DNA of 64,000 nucleotides, taken from the NCBI GenBank assembly GCA_910588615.1, contig CAJUOI010000006.1, forward strand, positions 4,732-68,731, written 5' to 3'. This document shows positions 60,554 to 64,000 of this stretch, piece after piece. The notes under the pieces were generated by a model. The model was not told the DNA's origin, did not search any database, and worked only from the letters and a program-made list of their open reading frames with translations. Position 1 is the stretch's first letter. Every line of letters starts with the position of its first letter. This DNA comes from an uncultured Christensenellaceae bacterium. GTDB lineage: Bacteria; Bacillota; Clostridia; Christensenellales; Borkfalkiaceae. Made by a program: the position numbers and the translations under genes.

Positions 60554-60688
60554 ATGAAAAGAACCTATCAACCCAAAAAGAGACAGAGAAGCAAAGTGCA
60601 CGGTTTTCGCAAGCGCATGAAGACGACGGGCGGGAGAAACGTGATTAAAAGAAGAAGAAACAAGGGCAGAAAACACGTTTCCGCATAA
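60554..60688 (+). CDS. rpmH: 50S ribosomal protein L34
   Basis: 44 residues, too short for usual ORF cut-offs. MKRTYQPKKRQRSKVHGFRK, MKTTGGRNVIKRRRNKGRK and HVSA are the classic L34 sequence. CGGAGAAATAAAA is the ribosome site. It begins 65 bp after dnaN, so co-transcription with the clamp is possible. Confidence 0.98.
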   Translation: MKRTYQPKKRQRSKVHGFRKRMKTTGGRNVIKRRRNKGRKHVSA

Positions 60689-60694
60689 CGAGCC

Positions 60695-61045
60695 GTGAAA
60701 CGCTGTTTCCGCTTAAAAAAGAGTAAAGAAATTACGGCGGTGTATCGTGGAGGAAAGAGAGTATTTTCCTCCACGGTAACGCTTATTTATCGGATTTCGA
60801 AAAAGACGAGTTACGCAGTTTGCGTGGGAAAAAAATATGGGAAAAGCGTGCAAAGAAACAAAATCAAGCGGCTCTTGCGCGAGGCTTTCGCCCTGTACGG
60901 GAAAGATATATCTCCTCCCGCAACCCTGCTGCTCATCCCGAAGGTCAGGGACAGCTACTCGGTATCGTCCTTCTCGAAGGATTTGCGTTATCTATTCGAA
61001 AAAGAAAAAATTCTTGATCGGACTGAGGGAGCTGATCGTCGATAA
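60695..61045 (+). CDS. rnpA: Ribonuclease P protein component
   Basis: 116 residues with a GTG start at 60695, 6 bp after the rpmH stop. It follows the family pattern: CFRLKKSKEITAVYRGGKRVFSSTVTLIY, a basic core VGKKYGKSVQRNKIKRLLREAF (the RNR motif, binding P RNA), and PKVRDSYSVSSFSKDLRYLF. Partner of RNA subunit rnpB for tRNA 5' maturation. The C-terminal end overlaps nothing but is close to yidD. Confidence 0.96.
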   Translation: MKRCFRLKKSKEITAVYRGGKRVFSSTVTLIYRISKKTSYAVCVGKKYGKSVQRNKIKRLLREAFALYGKDISPPATLLLIPKVRDSYSVSSFSKDLRYLFEKEKILDRTEGADRR

Positions 61046-61055
61046 TTTTCGGTAT

Positions 61056-61316
61056 TTGCGAAAAATCAGAAGTAAATTTCGTTTCGGACGAGCAATCTGC
61101 ATCCGCATGATATGCTTTTACCAGCAAAAGCTTTCGCATCATACCTGTCTGTACAACCCCACCTGCTCGGAATATACCAAGCGGTGCATCAATAATTTCG
61201 GGGCGATCGTCGGAATTTTGCTTGGGATATGGCGGATTTTGCGCTGCAATCCTCTTTCGAAGGGAGGAATAGACCCCGCTCCCGAACGTCCGCTTCGCAA
61301 GAAGTGGCTATTATAA
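61056..61316 (+). CDS. yidD: Membrane protein insertion efficiency factor YidD
   Basis: About 86 residues with the YidD signature: MICFYQQKLSHHTCLYNPTC then SEYTKRCINNFG, GIWRILRCNPLSKGGIDP. The Cys residues and CNPLSKGGIDP are diagnostic. The start is uncertain: no good ATG precedes the conserved part. I use TTG at 61056; ATG at 61107 would give about 69 residues but drop the usual N-terminal helix. YidD aids YidC-mediated insertion; it lies between rnpA and yidC as in most bacteria. Confidence 0.88.
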   Translation: MRKIRSKFRFGRAICIRMICFYQQKLSHHTCLYNPTCSEYTKRCINNFGAIVGILLGIWRILRCNPLSKGGIDPAPERPLRKKWLL

Positions 61317-61323
61317 AAGGAAA

Positions 61324-62799
61324 ATGATGGCATTTTTATTTGAATTACCCGCGGAAGGGTATAGAATCGGGCTGGATTGGCTCGGCAAGTTTGCACAGGC
61401 GATCATCGAAGGAGTCGGCTCGATCGGCTTCGGGATCATCGTCTTTACGCTCGTGCTGAAAGCGATCACCCTCCCCTTCGATATTTACCAGCGCGTAAAG
61501 ATGAGGAAGCAGAACCTCGTCATGAAGCAGATGCAGCCCGAGCTCGAAAAGTTGCAGAAACAGTACGCGAACGATAAGAATATGTACAACCAGAAGATGA
61601 TGGAATTGTACAAGAAAAACGGGTATTCGATGTTCGGCGCCTGTCTGCCCATGATACTTTCGCTCGTTATCCTTATCGTGGCGTTTCAGGGCTTTCGAAC
61701 CTATTCGCAGTATTCCAACCTTTCCATGTACGAAAATATGTCGAGCGTTTACAACGCCGCCATTCTCGAATACTCCCCGCGGGGGGAGGATTATCTCCTT
61801 ACCGAAGGCTACTTAACGCTGAAAGAAGCGGATGAGAGCGCAGAAAAAATACCTTGGGTGATGGACGAAAGCTTTACGAAAGACGGCGTTTTGTATAAAA
61901 TGACGATGGTGAAAGTAGGCGGCGAAGAGGCAAAAGACGTAAAGTATCTCGAAGTACGTCCTGCCGCGATGAGCGGGGACAAATTCATGTGGTACCGCTA
62001 CTCTTTGGAGTCGCAGTATATCGAGAAGCAGTACTATCTCGAGGAAGAAGCGCTGAAACAGAACGAAAAAATTACGGAAGAAATCAAAAACGTCGAAAAT
62101 TTTGATTCGCTGAGCGAGGAAATGAAACAGGCGAATTACCGTGCCGCCGTAGCCAAAATCGGTGCGGAATCCGTGCGCAATTGGTACGGTAAGGGACAGT
62201 CGGGCTTCCTGTGGGTTAAGAACGTGTGGTATCCCGACGTCTCGTACAGCCACCCCATCCAAAGCTACAAAACGCTTTCGAAGGAGTTAAATAAGAAAGT
62301 TACCCTTCAGACGGGAGAAAAGAAAGAGCTCTCTTCCGTTCTGACCGCCACACAATACGACAATATCACCTCCGAACTGACGGCGGCAAAGAAAGCGCCG
62401 AACGGCTATTTCATTCTGATCATCCTCTCGATCGGCTTCATGGTACTCTCGCAGTTTATCACTATGCGCAGCTCCAAGGAGAGCAATAAGTATCAGACGG
62501 TGGACGGTCAGGGCGCAAAAACACAGAAGATCATGATGATCATGATGCCTCTCATTTATGCGGTGTTCGCGTTCATGTACAGTGCGGCGTTCTCCATATA
62601 TATGACCATGAGCAGCATAGTCTCACTGATCGTTACCCTCCTTTCCAATTTGATTATCGGCAGAGTGTTCAAAAAGAAGGAGCAGGCGGCAGTTATCGAG
62701 CAATACTCCCGTAAATACGAATGGCAGAAAACCGAAAAAGAGAAAAAGCAAGATTTAAAAAAAGAAAAGAAAGAAAAAAACAAAAGAAACAAAAAATAA
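61324..62799 (+). CDS. yidC: Membrane protein insertase YidC/OxaA with a large extra loop
   Basis: 491 residues, long for a Gram-positive YidC (usually 260-300). The core is clear: helix AIIEGVGSIGFGIIVFTLVLKAITLPFDIY with the conserved basic region, the coiled MRKQNLVMKQMQPELEKLQKQYANDK, GACLPMILSLVILIVAF, then after about 240 residues NGYFILIILSIGFMVLSQFITM and IMMIMMPLIYAVFAFMYSAAFSIYM. The inserted stretch (about residues 120-360) is soluble and mixed alpha/beta and lies outside the membrane. AAAGGAAAATG precedes tandem ATGs; the second (61327) is better spaced. A Lys-rich tail ends it. It has no lipoprotein signal, unlike SpoIIIJ. Confidence 0.95.
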   Translation: MMAFLFELPAEGYRIGLDWLGKFAQAIIEGVGSIGFGIIVFTLVLKAITLPFDIYQRVKMRKQNLVMKQMQPELEKLQKQYANDKNMYNQKMMELYKKNGYSMFGACLPMILSLVILIVAFQGFRTYSQYSNLSMYENMSSVYNAAILEYSPRGEDYLLTEGYLTLKEADESAEKIPWVMDESFTKDGVLYKMTMVKVGGEEAKDVKYLEVRPAAMSGDKFMWYRYSLESQYIEKQYYLEEEALKQNEKITEEIKNVENFDSLSEEMKQANYRAAVAKIGAESVRNWYGKGQSGFLWVKNVWYPDVSYSHPIQSYKTLSKELNKKVTLQTGEKKELSSVLTATQYDNITSELTAAKKAPNGYFILIILSIGFMVLSQFITMRSSKESNKYQTVDGQGAKTQKIMMIMMPLIYAVFAFMYSAAFSIYMTMSSIVSLIVTLLSNLIIGRVFKKKEQAAVIEQYSRKYEWQKTEKEKKQDLKKEKKEKNKRNKK

Positions 62800-62817
62800 C
62801 CTAAGGAAAGGTTTTGT

Positions 62818-63741
62818 ATGGAAAATTCACAGGTATTCACCGCAAAGACGGTGGAAGAGGCAATCGAAACGGGTTTGCAGGCGCTGGGCGTTGCACGCGA
62901 GGACGTGGACGTGGAGATTTTGGAGGAAGGAAAGGTACGGCGTATCGGAAAATCCACTCCTGCCGAAGTAAAACTTACCGTTAAGGAAAAGCTGAGCGAC
63001 GGCGCGCGCGCCGTCAAATTCCTCGAAGGGTTGTTTGCGGTGATGAAAGAGGACGTATCCCCCGTGCTCCGCGAAGAGGAAGAAAAGGTGATCATCGACC
63101 TGAACGCAGAGAATTCCAAAGGAATTATCGGCAGACGGGGCGAAATTATCGACGCGATGCAGGTTTTGGCTGGCGCGGTAGCCAACACGGGCAGAAAAGT
63201 GTATAAACGCGTAGTCGTAGACTACGAAAACTACCGCGAAAAACGCGAAGATACGTTGAAGAACGTCGCTGAAAAGCTGGCGGCAAAAGCCGTCCGTACG
63301 GGCAGACGCGTCCGTTTGGAGCCGATGAACCCCTACGACCGCAGAATCGTGCATTCCGCACTGATGGAGAACGGCGAAGTTACCACGCACAGCGAAGGGA
63401 AAGAACCCGCGCGTTACGTGGTGATCACGCCCAAAAATATGCGTCCCTACGACAGGAACGACCGCGGAAACAGAAATAACCGCTACAATAACCGCGGCGG
63501 TAACGGCGGAAGAAACGGGAAATTCGGAGACAGAAACGACCGTTACGGTTCGAAGAAGCCCTATCCCAAGAGAGATTTGCCCAAGGACGATACGCCGCAG
63601 AGCTCGGGAACGAGCCTTCGCCGCGACGGCGGTTCGGGCAGTAGCTACAAGCGCGGAGGTTTCAGCGGATTCTTCGGAACCTATCTCGGAAATTCCCGCG
63701 ACGAGGATTCGACGACTCCCCCTACCAACGACGAAGAATAA
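62818..63741 (+). CDS. jag: RNA-binding protein Jag/KhpB with an Arg/Gly-rich tail
   Basis: 307 residues. Jag-N (about 5-55, EEAIETGLQALGVAREDVDVEILEE), KH (about 85-150, IIDLNAENSKGIIGRRGEIIDAMQVLAG) and R3H (about 150-215, RVRLEPMNPYDRRIVHSAL) are in the usual order. A tail of about 90 residues rich in Arg, Gly and Asn (NRNNRYNNRGGNGGRNG) and Lys/Ser follows, longer than in most Jag proteins (about 200 residues). Jag/KhpB binds many RNAs and affects division and elongation. It follows yidC by 18 bp. Confidence 0.94.
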   Translation: MENSQVFTAKTVEEAIETGLQALGVAREDVDVEILEEGKVRRIGKSTPAEVKLTVKEKLSDGARAVKFLEGLFAVMKEDVSPVLREEEEKVIIDLNAENSKGIIGRRGEIIDAMQVLAGAVANTGRKVYKRVVVDYENYREKREDTLKNVAEKLAAKAVRTGRRVRLEPMNPYDRRIVHSALMENGEVTTHSEGKEPARYVVITPKNMRPYDRNDRGNRNNRYNNRGGNGGRNGKFGDRNDRYGSKKPYPKRDLPKDDTPQSSGTSLRRDGGSGSSYKRGGFSGFFGTYLGNSRDEDSTTPPTNDEE

Positions 63742-63846
63742 GAATAAAACTCCCTTTACGGTGTAGTTCATAAGGATATAAAAAACAAGGAAAGATAACC
63801 GTAGTTCCCATAGGGAATTTTACCACAGGAACAGAATATAAGTATA

Positions 63847-63884
63847 GCGCACTATACCTTGCAAGCAAGGCAAGTGCGTTTTTA
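63847..63884 (+). terminator. Terminator after jag
   Basis: CGCACT ... AGTGCG with an inner CCTTGC-AA-GCAAGG stem, followed by TTTTTAC. Confidence 0.75.
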
Positions 63885-63885
63885 C

Positions 63886-63914
63886 TTTACATTCTAATTT
63901 GATTGTTGTATAAT
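63886..63914 (+). promoter_or_regulatory. Promoter of the AT-rich cassette at the right edge
   Basis: TTTACA (63886-63891), 17 bp, TATAAT (63909-63914). The following ATAAACAGTAATTTA (63924-63938) is shared with the other AT-rich cassette leaders. Confidence 0.75.
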
Positions 63915-63952
63915 AACAGAGCAATAAACAGTAATTTAGCGGAGGATAAAGA

Positions 63953-64000
63953 GTGAACATAAAATTGATTGAAGAAAACGAAATACAGGAAACATGCGAT
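63953..64000 (+). CDS. Start of an AT-rich cassette gene, truncated by the window
   Basis: GTG start after GCGGAGGATAAAGA. Only the first 16 residues are visible (MNIKLIEENEIQETCD). The opening resembles that of small GNAT-type acetyltransferases, but that is not enough to name it. Its leader and base composition match the cassettes at 27.5-28.5 and 35.5 kb. Confidence 0.5.
   Translation, partial: MNIKLIEENEIQETCD

Overview
The window reads as chromosome from a spore-forming, low-to-mid GC member of the Clostridia (Bacillota). The evidence is SpmA/SpmB, a PdaB-type deacetylase, a DUF3794 (SPOCS) protein, Veg, a Maf/MreB pair, GTP-type PEP carboxykinase, Gram-positive RsmG/RnpA/YidD/YidC/Jag genes and strong Shine-Dalgarno sequences. 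The lineage inside Clostridia cannot be fixed from sequence reading alone; a gut Christensenellales-like organism is a guess. I see no tRNA, rRNA, CRISPR array, phage or transposase gene.

Layout. From 1 to about 54.3 kb most genes are on the minus strand. From 54.6 kb to the end every gene is on the plus strand. The switch coincides with a replication-origin neighbourhood: three perfect DnaA boxes at 52.23-52.26 kb, and a second DnaA-box cluster followed by a TAT/TAC-repeat AT-rich tract at 59.16-59.37 kb, just before dnaN. The origin locus is rearranged. dnaA is absent, and dnaN runs directly into rpmH-rnpA-yidD-yidC-jag on the same strand.

Region by region. 1-4 kb: SPOCS protein, veg, DUF975 membrane protein, aminotransferase, MmcQ/YjbR. 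4.1-9.7 kb: uvrB-nucleotidase-uvrA excision-repair cluster. 9.7-15 kb: two tandem small membrane-anchored proteins, a CvpA-like protein, glnS and glyS. 15-19.7 kb: a two-gene glycoside-processing operon (DUF4965 protein plus GH31). 19.7-23.7 kb: ppx-maf-mreB, with stop/start overlaps, and a split TauE/SafE permease. 23.9-27.4 kb: a very large surface protein with an N-terminal lipobox and a C-terminal membrane anchor. 27.5-28.5 kb: an AT-rich island of single-gene cassettes. 28.6-33.7 kb: metG-tatD-radical SAM-rsmA and a RimJ-like acetyltransferase. 33.9-35 kb: spmAB. 35-37.8 kb: a predicted small RNA, another AT-rich cassette, and an O-antigen-ligase-like gene flanked by about 105-bp direct repeats. 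37.8-41 kb: SSB-like protein, pdaB, comF, an XRE regulator with clear operators, and an acidic zinc-ribbon protein. 41.3-50.7 kb: a second doubly anchored surface protein, an esterase, rplM-rpsI, a short alaS, cysE-cysS and an HTH protein. 50.9-54.3 kb: a DeoR regulator, a second XRE regulator facing a consensus promoter for a tiny transcript, the first DnaA-box cluster and pckG. 54.6-64 kb: an unknown protein, rsmG, SLOG protein, NfeD plus a frameshifted flotillin, oriC, dnaN-rpmH-rnpA-yidD-yidC-jag, and the start of another AT-rich cassette.

The items most worth a second look are the dnaA-less origin with two separate DnaA-box clusters, the AT-rich cassettes that share a leader and inverted-repeat borders, the XRE regulator facing a small-RNA or micropeptide gene, and the direct repeats around the O-antigen ligase.
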